Positions 1 through 8,305 of a DNA stretch of 25,000 bases are shown piece after piece. Each line of letters starts with the position of its first letter. Within the stretch, counting starts at the first letter, position 1. The translations under genes and the position numbers were made by a program. Location: NCBI GenBank assembly GCA_963575745.1, contig CAUYUJ010018481.1:27501-52500 (forward strand), read 5' to 3'. Source of the stretch: Prorocentrum cordatum. Its lineage: Eukaryota > Sar > Dinophyceae > Prorocentrales > Prorocentraceae. The notes under the pieces are model-generated. The model did no database searches. It worked only from the letters and a program-made list of their open reading frames with translations, and had not been told where the DNA came from.

Positions 1-18
1 CACCTGCGGTCGGTCGCC

Positions 19-235
19 GCGCCGGCGCACCGTGCGCTCAGGAGCATCCCTATAATGCTCAGGTGCCGTCCACTCGCGCAGAGTGGCGCGGAGATGTGCA
101 TGAACGGACGGCCGCTGCGCCTGCGCTCCGTGCGCTCAATGCACGACAAAGCAACCCTGTGACGCTCCGGTGCCGTCCGCTCGCGCAGAGCGTGACGGAG
201 CTGTGCATTCTGGCTTCGTGTTGGACAATGTCTGT
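19..235. repeat. 108-bp direct duplication
   Basis: Two diverged copies lie side by side with an offset of about 108 bp. Each contains GTGCGCTCA, then GTGCCGTCC (at 64 and 172) followed by a CGCGCAGAG block and TGTGCAT. The short open frames here on both strands show no protein-like composition. Confidence 0.75.
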
Positions 236-427
236 GATCACGTGGCTTCCCTCAATGGCTCACGCAGCCAACCATCCCTTTTGCTTTCCGTGCCCCTTGC
301 TGCCCCCGTGGCAGTCAGCGCAGTATTCCTGTCAATGCGGCCAGTCACGATGCAGTCGGCACAGCGCCTGCGAAACCAACAGCGTTGCAGCCCCATTCCG
401 GCTGTCGTAGTTTGAGTACATATCAAG

Positions 428-870
428 CGCCATCTAACAGGAAGTGTTCCCGTTCCAGCATGCTTGAGCTGGTGCCGTCGAGCATGAAGCAGCTCAGCAT
501 TACACAGGAACTTTTGAGGCAACTCCATTACAATCCGTGTTTGTTGGTGCCGTCTAGCATGGTGCAACTCCCGCTGGGCTTTTGCATTGCCCTTCAGCGC
601 CGTCGAACATGAAGCGAGTCCCCTCAGCGTGTCCGTGCTAATGCCGTTTAGCCTGACGCAGTTCCCGTTAGGCTCAATTATGCATGATCCACCGACGTCG
701 TGCACGAAGCAGCCCTATCTCGAGCTTGTGTTTGCTGGTGCCGCCCAGCAAGATGCAGGTCCCTTCGACTTTCGCTCTTCAGTACGTGGCCGTTTCCACT
801 CTGGTGGCGCCCGTCGGTAGCCGATGGCTCTTGAATTCTGAATGGCCATCGTGCCAGTCAGCCGTGGTAG
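428..870. repeat. Degenerate ~46-bp minisatellite
   Basis: A heavily diverged tandem array with a core like GTGCCGTCNAGCATGANGCA. Recognisable unit starts are at 428, 472, 547, 597, 641, 690 and 738, a spacing of about 44 to 50 bp with one merged unit. Weaker matches continue to about 870 and possibly upstream from about 330. The core GTGCCGTC is shared with the duplication at 19-235, so both may derive from one ancestral array. Confidence 0.65.
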
Positions 871-950
871 ATGCAACAGTGGGACGGGTGCCGAACACGC
901 GCACAGAGTTGAGGCGACTAAAGCCTCAGGGCGGTCTCTATGCGCGCCAG

Positions 951-1130
951 GGTCGGAAAGCGTGGCAGACGTTACGTTGTCTCGGCGCCAGAGGGGGTGC
1001 GCAGGGGTGGTAAGAGCCGTATCCGTCGCACGCTCGCAAAGCGTGGCAGGCGTGACACGTCCTCGGCACCGCGGATGGTGCGCAGGGGGGGGGCTGCCGT
1101 AGCCGTCGCTCATTCGAAAGCAGTGGACTT
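951..1130. repeat. ~80-bp tandem repeat, two and a part copies
   Basis: Unit starts are at 951, 1032 and about 1111. Each begins with a TCGNAAAG/GCGTGGCAG block and continues through CTCGGC, GGTGCGCAGGGG and AGCCGT..CCGTCGC. The third copy is only partial. No gene is supported. Confidence 0.75.
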
Positions 1131-1470
1131 CTTTTCGACGAGCTGCGCCCCGCCGCGCCATCGCCAAAGAAGCGCAGTGCAGGAATGAATATGACCAGGG
1201 GGAGCGGAAGGGAAGAAGGACGGAAAGGGGAGGAGGGGAGCATGTAGGAGGTTCACGCAACGTTGCGGTGCGAATGTTGAGATCTTGCGTGGAGGAAAAG
1301 GATACGAGAGCATGATGTTTGAGAGTTAAAAAAGATGTTGACATGGTATGTGAGCACACGGTTTACACAAATTATGTGGAGTTCTTCGGTAGCGTCATTG
1401 TTTGACAGGGATGGTGGGGGCGTGTCGTCATGGTCCAAGGTTTGTCGCTTGTTGGGTGGGGGAGGGAGCA
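1131..1470. other. Anonymous intergenic or intronic stretch
   Basis: About 340 bases with no tandem structure and no convincing coding frame. It is purine-rich on the plus strand around 1190-1240. I see nothing else in it. Confidence 0.5.
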
Positions 1471-1512
1471 TATGTATATATATATATATATAAATATATA
1501 AATATATACATA
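1471..1512. repeat. TA-rich microsatellite
   Basis: Alternating TA with occasional AAT interruptions. It separates the purine-rich stretch from dispersed repeat A. Confidence 0.9.
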
Positions 1513-1526
1513 AGAGCAGTGATCAG

Positions 1527-1602
1527 CCCCTCCCCGAAGGGGAAGAAGGGGTTAGAAGAGGAAACCCGCTAAACCACGCACGCCCAGATGGTTGGTGGGA
1601 TT
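1527..1602 (-). repeat. Dispersed repeat family A, copy 1
   Basis: Matches 13222-13303 in the same orientation. It begins with a block of 25 identical bases that contains the hairpin CCCCGAAGGGG and a second GGGG run, continues with CGCTAAACCAC.CACGCCC, and ends in GGTGGGATT. The minus strand is used for orientation only because both copies keep a similar short reading frame there (NPT..LGR/V). The two copies differ by substitutions and small indels. Confidence 0.8.
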
Positions 1603-2867
1603 GCTGCCAGCACTTTGGCCTTCCTCGAGCTGCAGCCTCTCCACCTTCAGCGGCGCCTCTGCCAACCGTGGAAGCTCCCGCAGGCGAGGGGACACCCCCT
1701 GGCCGATGGCGAGTCCACTGGCCTCTTCGGGTGCGCTGCGTGCCTGGCACTCTGGCAAGCACGTGTTTCAGGCGGCGCGCGTCGCGTGTCACTCTCCGCG
1801 CGGCGACTGGCACGCGGTTCAAAGGACCGCGCATCATGCATGTTGCAGATCGTGTCACGCGCACTCGCTTGCGATTGCGGCAAGTTTGGCCAGGACTTGC
1901 ACCAGCGAGCCAGGAGGAAGCTCTCTATCACCGTACACCGCCCTGACTGGCCTGCCCATGGGCGGCAGGCAACCTCGCGCGGACAATGCGATGGGCGGCT
2001 TGGGCTTTGTTGGTTGCGCCTGTGGTGGTAAACTTGTTCGAGCTTCCTGTTGGTTTCCGCTGCGACTACTGTTTTGCTGCGCGCTTTCGAGGTGTTTGCC
2101 GTGCTCCTGGGCGTGATTGGCCATGCCCGTGACTACCCAGCTCACACGTCGCAAATCCTTGCTCCTCCTTTCTCGTTCTCCATCTCCTCCCCCTCCACCT
2201 CTTCCTCCCGCTACACCTCCACCTTTGGTCTTGCAGGTCCTCTGTAGCCGTCTTGCAGGTCTCCAGTGGTCCTTCAGGGGCTCTCGAGGGCTATCGTAGG
2301 GAGCTCTTGGCCCGATTTCGAGCCCTATGGTCCTTGTTTGGGGCCTCGTGGGGCCGTCTTGGAAGCCTCGTGGGCTGTTTGGGGACAATGTTTGGTTGGC
2401 CTCGGCCCCTACATCCGCTCCAACAGCGCACTGATCAATGGCTTCATGTGTTCTTAAACATCCACAGTCTCCCTCGCATCTTCCTCTCTGTCTTCGCCTG
2501 CCTGCTCTCCATCCCCACACTCTTGCGAAACAAGTTGACGAGAGCCTCCAGAGCAGTTTTGGCAGACATGCGCGTTCACCAGCTGTTAGTTGTTTCCCAG
2601 TTCACTTCCCTCGTCGCCGTTGTGGCCTCCTCCCTCCACCGCCCTGTAAGCATGTGGGGTACCACTGGCCGTAGCGCCAGGGGGGGCACCCACCCGCGCG
2701 CTGTACGAATGCGTGGCCGACTCGTCCTTCGACTTCTGCGGCTCCCGCTCATACCCGAGCGTTGCCTGTTCCCTGAAGCGCGAGCGGCCAGGCTGCTCTC
2801 GTCGTTTCTCGCCTCCAGCCCCGCGTCTCCTGCCCCCTGTCGGCGGCGAGCTAAGGGGGGAAGCGAG
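1603..2867. other. Anonymous GC-rich stretch, no supported gene
   Basis: Contains several overlapping open frames on both strands with no recognisable domain. One minus-strand frame, 1552-1758, reads as an amphipathic Glu/Leu-rich peptide, but it ends inside dispersed repeat A. Pyrimidine-rich tracts lie at 2156-2225. A G-rich section at 2270-2400 has loose GGGGCCTCGTGG repeats that resemble the 11/12-bp array at 12677. No gene is called. Confidence 0.4.
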
Positions 2868-2997
2868 AAGGGCGGGCCCTCTTTCTCAGAAGGCTCGGAG
2901 CTTCCCCCGAAGACACGGGCGAACTTCCCAGCAGGCGCGAGGGCTTCTGAGAAGTCCCGCTGCCTTCCGAGAAGGCCTTCTCCCCCTCACTTCCCCC
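2868..2997 (+). repeat. Dispersed repeat family B, copy 1
   Basis: Alignable to the reverse complement of 7905-8062. Shared blocks in order are GGGCGGGCC, AGAAGGCTCGG or its equivalent, CCGAAGAC.CGGGCG, CTTCTGAGAAG.CCCGC and GAAGGCCT. The unit is built from short inverted words such as CTTCTGAGAAG and CCTTCCGAGAAGG, so it can fold. Both copies keep an open frame with similar peptide words (PKTRA, SEK, LRRP). Confidence 0.8.
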
Positions 2998-3816
2998 CCT
3001 CCCTCGCCACCGATCCTGGCCTCCTCGGCAATGCCATGGCCGCCCTGGGCCTCGGTGCCGGGGCGGGGGTGGCGGCGCCCGGCGCAGCCTTAACGGCGGG
3101 ACACGGCGCTCGCGGAGGGGCCGCTCCCTGCCGTACCCCTTTGCCCTGCTCTTCTTCGCCTCGGGGGGCAGCGTCAGGGGCGGGATAGGCGCAGGGGGGG
3201 GCGGGGGGAGGGCATTCCTCGGCGCCCGATCGCCCGCTCGCCGCTGAGAGGGGGCCAATGGCCCACCCCGCCCAGGAACGGGTGGATTCGCTATCGGGGG
3301 CCTTTCGCGGATCTATCGGCGATGCATCGCCGCTTCAGCCCCCCCCCCTGAGCCGGTCCCCCCTGAAGTTCCCCCTCACCGTCTCTTTGTCTCATGACCT
3401 CTGTGCGCGCTGGCTTTCACCACGCCTCAGAGCGATGGGCCAATGGTTCCGCATTGCCGGTCGCCTGGGGGACAGGCACAGCAGGCTCGAGCCAGGCGCC
3501 CATGGCGGTTGTATACTATCTGGGAAGCGCAGGCGGCGTCAGCTGCTCGCCCAGGGGACGATCCAGCTGATCGCGGAGCCTGATCGTGACGGGTTGACTT
3601 GCGCTGTTGCCAGTCCAGGCTTGCTCTTGACGCAGGCGGGCGACTGGAAATGGGCGGTTGCGGCCTCGAGCCGGGGAGCAGAAAGAAGAGGTCGGCGGTG
3701 TCGCCCCGCGGCCGCCAGGGCCCAACTCTGTCCTGGGAGGTGTTCTCCCGGGAAGGGGGTGCGAGGACTGGGAGAAGCGGGGGAGCGAGGACTGGAGAAA
3801 GGGGAGGAAGGAGATA
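2998..3816. other. GC-rich stretch, no supported gene
   Basis: Holds long overlapping open frames expected from GC content, including one from 3258. Around 3325-3342 there is an isolated GGCGATGCATCGCC palindrome of the kind found in dispersed repeat family D. I recognise no domain. Confidence 0.4.
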
Positions 3817-3979
3817 GGGCGACGAGATCTATGCATATCCACTGCTCCTGGCCAGGCCCATCCTGGGCCCAGGAGCTGTGTATACGCCTCCCTGGCCAGG
3901 CCAGGAGGGCGTATGCACCGCTCCTGGGCCCAGGATGGGCCTGGCCAGGAGCAGTGGATATGCATAGATCTCGTCGCCC
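3817..3979. mobile_element. 163-bp near-perfect palindromic foldback element, TA-flanked
   Basis: The outer 60 bases of each arm are exact reverse complements, starting GGGCGACGAGATC and ending with the mirror of it. Two mismatches (about 3877 and 3880) and a small shift follow before the centre near 3898. TA dinucleotides flank both ends (3815-3816 and 3980-3981). A TA target duplication plus long terminal inverted repeats and no coding capacity fits a MITE, possibly of Tc1/mariner type. Each arm also holds smaller palindromes (CCTGGCCAGG and TCCTGGGCCCAGGA) and a GCTCCTGG...CCAGGAGC pair, so an arm alone can fold. Both strands read the same peptide in this interval because of the palindrome. 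A hairpin RNA gene is an alternative. Confidence 0.85.
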
Positions 3980-4394
3980 TAGAAGATGGACGGAGTGCAG
4001 GGGGGAGGGAAGAGGGAGGGACCCAAGGGAGGGCATGGGGAGCAGGGAGACGCATTGATTGGGCAGGGTGCGCAGGGTCTGTTTCCGCGACTTGCTCTCC
4101 AGGTTCGGGGGTGGAGGGCCGGCACGCAGGTTCTGCCTGCGTTCCTTGGAGCGGCTGGCTGCTTGCAGCGCCTCTTCACCTGACGAGAGTGGTGTACAGT
4201 CAAGACGCTGAAATCGAGACTGCTTTGGGCTCAGGTCTTCGGGCCGCTCCTCAGACTCATGGCGTGGAACCTGTTTGTGGCCCAGGCCAGCCGCTTACAG
4301 AAGAGCCCTTCGCTCCTTCTTGTGCGTTCCGGATGGCAGCGCGATGGCTGTAGGACTGTGGAAGGGGGGGACGGGCGGACGGAGGGAGATGGGG

Positions 4395-4640
4395 CAGAGG
4401 GGGCGAGGAGCATGCGCACCTTGATCGGAGGCGGCAGGGGAGAGAACGGAGGGAAGCCAAGGGAGCGCGTCGACGCCCCGCTTGGAGACCGAAGCGTCAA
4501 GCAGTGAGTCGTCGACGTTTTCGTCGGCCCAGTGCGAGGGCGGTGTAGACTATGGGGCGGACGGGGCGAGGAGCAGGCGCACCTGCGCACCTCGATCGGG
4601 AACAGCAGGGGAGAGAACGGAGGGAAGCCAAGGGTTGGAG
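4395..4640. repeat. Direct duplication, offset 162-171 bp
   Basis: The segment 4399-4463 is repeated at 4562-4634. Both contain GGGGCGAGGAGCA.GCGCACC, then GATCGG and an exact 24-base purine-rich block beginning GAGAGAACGGAGGG. The second copy has an extra CACCTGCG insertion, which changes the offset from 162 to 171. Confidence 0.85.
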
Positions 4641-4735
4641 TCGGCCGGGGTTCCGTGGTGGCCCAGCACCGGTTCTGGCGAGCAGGAACGGAGGAAGAGG
4701 CTCGAGGGTCTGGGCTCGACCGGGTGTTCTGCGGG

Positions 4736-4908
4736 GCGTCCTTCGGGCCCGGGGGCCCGTAAAGAGCGGGCCCGGGGTGAAGCTTACACCAGGGGGGCTT
4801 TCGGGAGGGGTCCTTGGGGACCGATTCTGGGCAGAGTTGGCTTCATCTCCCTGCTGACCGATTTGTTGGGGCCTCAACCAGTTCAGATCCCCCGGCCGCC
4901 TCCAAGTT
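4736..4908 (+). repeat. Dispersed repeat family C, copy 1
   Basis: Aligns with 9961-10128 in the same orientation. Shared words in order are TTCGGGCC, ACACCAG/GCACCAG, GGGACCGATT, TTGGCTTCATC, GACCG.TTT, CAACCAGTTCAGA and CCCCC.GCC.C. The copies are clearly diverged and nothing indicates a function. Confidence 0.85.
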
Positions 4909-5343
4909 CCGATGCCCTGCTTGCATGCCGATTCGTCGAGAAGTGATGGCACCGCGACCGCAGAGCGCACAAAGGCAACCGATGGGCAAACGTCTGGCCT
5001 TTTTCCGACACCATCCCACCTACCCCGTCCCGCCCCCCGATCAGTTGCCAACGAGGAATTCGTGTCTCCGATGTGTGAAAGGCTTAGTTCCAAGTGTCCA
5101 CGATCGAATCAGGGCTTACAACGCGTACCTCCAGCCACGAACGAGTTTTAGTCCAAGTGCACACAGGCCGCAGCCCATGCCAGCGCGCCGTGCGTTCATG
5201 TTCGCCTCGCCGCCCATAGATTCCCACACCAGAACAGCGACAGTCCACGCTTGCGTCCCACAGCCCACCATGCCAGCCGATATTAATTACGCCACTCGAG
5301 CAACCGCCGGCCCACTTCCCTCCCTGTTGCCCCTCGTCGCGAT
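4909..5343 (+). other. Stretch with a weak plus-strand open frame
   Basis: A frame without stops runs through this interval as part of a longer one (4814-5821). Between about 4930 and 5290 its amino acids are of mixed composition, unlike the low-complexity frames around it. Codons show no strong coding periodicity and the frame runs into repeats C and D on either side. I do not call a gene. It could be a degenerate exon. Confidence 0.2.
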
Positions 5344-5530
5344 CTCCCAGGCCCCCCAGATGGGGTCAGAGCAGAGGGCCGGGGGATCCCGCCGCATCGC
5401 CGATGCACCCGCGATGCGTCTCGATGTGGAGCCCGAGCTTCTCCACGCCGCTGGCGCCGGTGCATCGCCAGGGCATCGCCAAGGCATCGCCGAGGCGTCG
5501 GCGATGCGTCGGCGCAGCCCTCCGGCCCCA
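5344..5530 (+). repeat. Dispersed repeat family D, copy 1
   Basis: One of three copies (others 6067-6240 and 9517-9715). Shared features are a CTCCCAGG start, TGGGGTC(A/G)G, GGATCCCGCCGCATCGCC, GATGCG.CTCGATGTGGA, GCCCGAG.TTCTCCACGCC, and multiple GCATCGCC/GGCGATGC words that pair with each other. This copy has an expanded run of GCATCGCC-type words (5460-5510). Confidence 0.85.
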
Positions 5531-5657
5531 GCCGGGCGGCCTGGAGGCCTCGGCCGCCCGCCGGCTCGCCGGCGGGCGTGGAGGCCGCGTGCTTGGCGGC
5601 CTCTCTCGCCGGGCGGCCCCCGGCGCTTGCCCTGGGCCACGGGCCTCTCTTCCCCTG
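5531..5657. other. GC-rich spacer
   Basis: Holds GCCGGCGGGC-type complementary words (CGGCCGCCCGCCGGC at about 5550-5566 and nearby GCCGGGCGGC) that would fold strongly. No gene is seen. Confidence 0.3.
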
Positions 5658-5762
5658 CCTCGGGGGCGGCAAAGAGGAGGGTGGTGACCAGGGGGGGGGG
5701 GGGATGGCATGGCGAGGGCCATGGCATCTCCCCAGATGTCATGGCGCCTCTTCTGATTTTGA
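5658..5762 (+). repeat. Dispersed repeat family E, copy 1, with hairpin
   Basis: Aligns with 23550-23645 in the same orientation. Shared words are CGGGGGCGGCA.AGAGG, GTGATGAC or its equivalent, AGGGCCATG..ATCTCCCCAGAT and CATGGCGCC. The hairpin arms GATGGCATGG (5703-5712) and CCATGGCATC (5719-5728) pair with one mismatch. The other copy has arms of different sequence that also pair. Confidence 0.8.
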
Positions 5763-5888
5763 ATGCGTCCCTGCCCCCCTCCCCCCCCCCGCCTGGGCCA
5801 CGCACATGCCGCTGGCCATGATCGCCTCTTCTGGTTTTTATGCGTCCCCGCCCCCCCCCTTGGGCCACGCACATGCGGCTGGCCATGA
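5745..5888. repeat. 78-bp tandem duplication
   Basis: Two copies (5745-5822 and 5823-5888) each run CGCCTCTTCTG, TTTT, ATGCGTCCC.GCCCC, a poly-C tract, GGGCCACGCACATGC and GGCTGGCCATGAT. They differ mainly in poly-C length. Confidence 0.9.
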
Positions 5889-5915
5889 TTTGCGCGCCCC
5901 CCCCCCTCTTGGACG

Positions 5916-5924
5916 CTCTCTCTC

Positions 5925-5974
<50 letters not shown>
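5916..5974. repeat. (CT)n microsatellite
   Basis: About 29 CT units with one CG interruption near 5936. Polypyrimidine is on the plus strand. The open frames crossing it are artefacts. Confidence 0.95.
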
Positions 5975-5976
<2 letters not shown>

Positions 5977-6066
5977 CGCGGCTGCTGCAGCGGCCGCCCC
6001 TCCTCAGCCTCGACCCCCTCGTCTTCCTCGTCGTTGCTGCGTGTGCGTAGACGTCTAGGTTCTAGG

Positions 6067-6240
6067 TCTCCCAGGTAGGGTCCGATGAGAATGGGGTCGG
6101 GGGATCCCGCCGCATCGCCGATGCGGGTCGATGTGGGGCCCGATGTTCTCCACGCCGACATCGCCGATGCGGCGTGATCATCCGAGCTTATATATATATA
6201 TATATATATATATTCCGACAGTATATGGGAAGCCTCTAGG
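6067..6240 (+). repeat. Dispersed repeat family D, copy 2, interrupted by (TA)n
   Basis: Starts TCTCCCAGGTAGGGTC and shares the GGATCCCGCCGCATCGCC and TTCTCCACGCCGACATCGCC words with the other copies. After GGCGTGATCATCCGAGC there is a TA microsatellite at 6189-6213. The match to copy 3 then resumes (TTCCGACAG.AT...GGAAGCCTCT against TTCGGACAGCAT..GGAGGCCTCT), so the microsatellite lies inside the repeat. Confidence 0.85.
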
Positions 6241-6282
6241 ACTCTAAGTTTTCAGTGAGGAGAACAGCTCGAACAGCAACTT

Positions 6283-6404
6283 TCGGAGGTCCGCGCGGCT
6301 TCGGATCTGCGCTGGACCCCTTTGGCGGCGCCTCCAGCGCAGCGCCTGGCGCGCTCCGCGCGCCGCCGGGTAGGAGGGTGCGGCGAAATCCGCGCGGACC
6401 TCCG
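6283..6404 (+). mobile_element. Foldback (MITE-like) family F, copy 1
   Basis: Terminal inverted repeats TCGGAGGTCCGCGCGG (6283-6298) and its reverse complement (6389-6404) enclose a GC-rich centre with the hairpin GGCGCGC TCC GCGCGCC. The centre matches the reverse complement of the 8125-8258 copy, so the two elements are in opposite orientation. Weak similarity to the outer arms of copy 2 continues right of 6404 (TTTATATTGTC, AAAACTGC), suggesting decayed outer arms. There is no coding capacity. Confidence 0.85.
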
Positions 6405-6990
6405 AGAGTGTGTGTTTATATTGTCGTGATATGTTTCTAAAACTGCGGGTGTGCAGGCGCAGGTCAGGTGTAGATCTTGCTCTCGTCGCTCCTAGCCCCT
6501 TGCTGGGGACGGTGACGCCGCCGTCCTCTTCACTGCCAGGGATTGCGTCCGCGTGTCGAGCTGCGGCCGTCAAGGGGGGGACACGGGCAAGAGGGCACGC
6601 GTATTGACTCCGCCAGTTTGATTGGATGGTCGCGGGGTATGCACCCGCGATCCCTCCACAGTTTCTCAGGATGAGCAGGCCCTCATGAAGGCGTGCTCCA
6701 TTGGGTGCGCTCTCTGAGGATCGTTGGGCCTATAAATATATATATATATATATGTATATATATATGCAATGAAGTGGGGCAGATCTGACTATTTCGATCA
6801 GGGCGCCAAATCGTCCCGCCCTGGATTCCGTGGTGCCCAGCCGCATGCCAGATGATTCTGCAGAGTTCCCCACCCCCGAAGCAGAATGATAGCATCTCAT
6901 CGCGACACTTCCGACGAAGTGCTGGTAATTCCGTTTTTGTTCTGAAGGGTCTCTTGTCTCCGAGGCAGGACAAGGCAGCGTAAGCGGACC
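6405..6990. other. Non-coding stretch with (TA)n at 6731-6765
   Basis: No tandem structure except the TA/ATA microsatellite at 6731-6765. It lies upstream of the best coding candidate and may hold its 5' flank. The TATAAATA at its edge belongs to the microsatellite, so I do not call a promoter. Confidence 0.5.
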
Positions 6991-7053
6991 GTGCACCCTT
7001 CTTGGTCGGCTCGAGGTGTACATAGTAGATGTTGTGGCGCGGTCACCACCGAA

Positions 7054-7719
7054 ATGGATACAGGCTTTGACCGCTCGCGCAAGCTTCCCGAGCCTCTGCA
7101 AGCCAGGCTGTGGCAGGTGCTGGAGCAGATGCGGGTGCTCCTCGAGTCGGCAGGGAGCTCGGACCAGGCTCGGCCAGGGCCGCCGCCAGAGACAGGCGTA
7201 GACATCAAGGTTCTGGGGAAGAGGCACCGCTTAGAGAAGGCCGTGAGAGATCTGCTGGCCATGGAGAGGCCCATGTCGAAGCCGCTAAGGAGGAAGACCT
7301 ACGACTGCATAGACGTTATCCTCAGAACTTTCCTCTTGGCCAGCGACGATGTCTTGGCAGAGCTTGGATCGGTGGTTGCAGAAATCAAGGTCGTGTTGGC
7401 CGAGGCCATGTCTACCTGGGACGACCAAGCGCCAGACGGATGGATTGCTGTGACCGAGGCGAACGACCAGGCCGCGCGCGCCATAATGCAGTGGAGCGCG
7501 CGAAGTCGTGACGCTTCGCCTCCCATGAGCGCGGGACGCTTGGTACCCAGGAGCCACAGGGACCATCAAAGTTTAGACATGTTGATTGTTCCCTGTGAGC
7601 CAACAAGTACACAGCACGCACACAATCACACATATCCACATGTTTGTCCCTCCGCGGGCGAGATCAAACAAGCGCGTGTCAGAAGGCTTCGGGGCGCATT
7701 TCGTTACAGCGCTGTCTGA
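7054..7719 (+). CDS. Hypothetical protein, best coding candidate in the window (possibly single exon or partial)
   Basis: From the ATG at 7054 the frame runs 221 codons to a stop at 7717-7719. It stays open upstream to another ATG at 6991. Residues about 1-155 look like real protein: mixed composition, amphipathic helical stretches (LQARLWQVLEQMRVLLESA; YDCIDVILRTFLLASDDVL; AELGSVVAEIKVVLAEAM), a basic KPLRRK patch, and codons rich in G at position one and C or G at position three. After about 7520 the sequence drifts towards CA-rich, less protein-like reading. The true coding part may therefore end in an intron boundary before the stop. I recognise no domain and give no function. Both flanks carry foldback family F copies in opposite orientation, so it might be mobilised with them, but nothing in it looks like a transposase. 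Start 7054 is chosen because upstream residues are low in coding character. Confidence 0.6.
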   Translation: MDTGFDRSRKLPEPLQARLWQVLEQMRVLLESAGSSDQARPGPPPETGVDIKVLGKRHRLEKAVRDLLAMERPMSKPLRRKTYDCIDVILRTFLLASDDVLAELGSVVAEIKVVLAEAMSTWDDQAPDGWIAVTEANDQAARAIMQWSARSRDASPPMSAGRLVPRSHRDHQSLDMLIVPCEPTSTQHAHNHTYPHVCPSAGEIKQARVRRLRGAFRYSAV

Positions 7720-7904
7720 TGCGCCCAAACAGGTGCCGTGCAGTCCCGTGTTCCGGGCGGGCATTGGCGAGCGTCACAAGAAAAGTGGCCGCAGCCGTCA
7801 AACGAGACCACGCACATGAAAAGGAAAGTGTTGAAGTGGGGAATTCGCGCTGCGTCCTGGCTCCTCACGGCGTGAGCAGCGACGATCAAGACAGGCACCG
7901 AGGA
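7720..7904. other. Short non-coding spacer
   Basis: No repeat or gene recognised between the candidate gene and dispersed repeat B. Confidence 0.4.
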
Positions 7905-8062
7905 AGTACGAGGGAGGCAGGCCTTCGCAGAAGGCCGCGGGGCTTCTCAGAAACCCTCAGGCCGTCCGAGAAGTCCGCCCGCGTCTTCGGAGAAGGCTCG
8001 GCAAACTTCTCGGAAGGCCGGAGGCCTTCCGAGCTGCCGAGGAGAGGCCCGCCCCTCTGCCT
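7905..8062 (-). repeat. Dispersed repeat family B, copy 2
   Basis: The reverse complement aligns with 2868-2997 (see that entry for shared blocks). This copy is longer by an inserted GGAAGGCCTCCGGCCTTCC-like self-complementary segment (about 8012-8034). It stops about 30 bp before foldback family F copy 2. Confidence 0.8.
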
Positions 8063-8094
8063 TCCCGCCCGGGCGCCCCGCCGACTGAAATTGG

Positions 8095-8288
8095 GGGAAC
8101 GAGAGGCGACATAAACATAAAAACTCGGAGGTCCGCGCGGATTTCTCGGATTGCGCTGGACCCCCCCCTCCCAGGCGCGCGGAGCGCGCCAAGGGCGGCG
8201 CCAGAGGCGCCACCCGGGGGGTCCAGCGCCGATCCGAGAAATCCGCGCGGACCTCCGAGTTGTTATGTGTATGTCTCCTCTCGTTCCC
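8095..8288 (-). mobile_element. Foldback (MITE-like) family F, copy 2, long arms
   Basis: The arms are about 73 bases long. The outer 30 bases (8095-8124 against 8259-8288, starting GGGAACGAGAGG) differ at three positions. The next 27 bases (TCGGAGGTCCGCGCGGATTT and on) are exact. After a one-base indel, 15 more match (GCGCTGGACCCCCC). The centre holds GGCGCGC-GCGCGCC type hairpins homologous to copy 1. No convincing target-site duplication is visible and there is no open frame of interest. A non-autonomous DNA transposon is the simplest reading. Confidence 0.9.
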
Positions 8289-8305
8289 TTAAGAACTGCA
8301 GCGAC

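Noticed and set aside
3516-4058. Open frames on both strands through the 163-bp palindrome with identical peptides
   Set aside because: Identity of the plus and minus peptides is forced by the palindrome and is not evidence for coding.
6731-6765. TATAAATA as a promoter for the 7054 candidate
   Set aside because: It is the edge of a TA microsatellite, and the likely host group is known for lacking typical TATA boxes.
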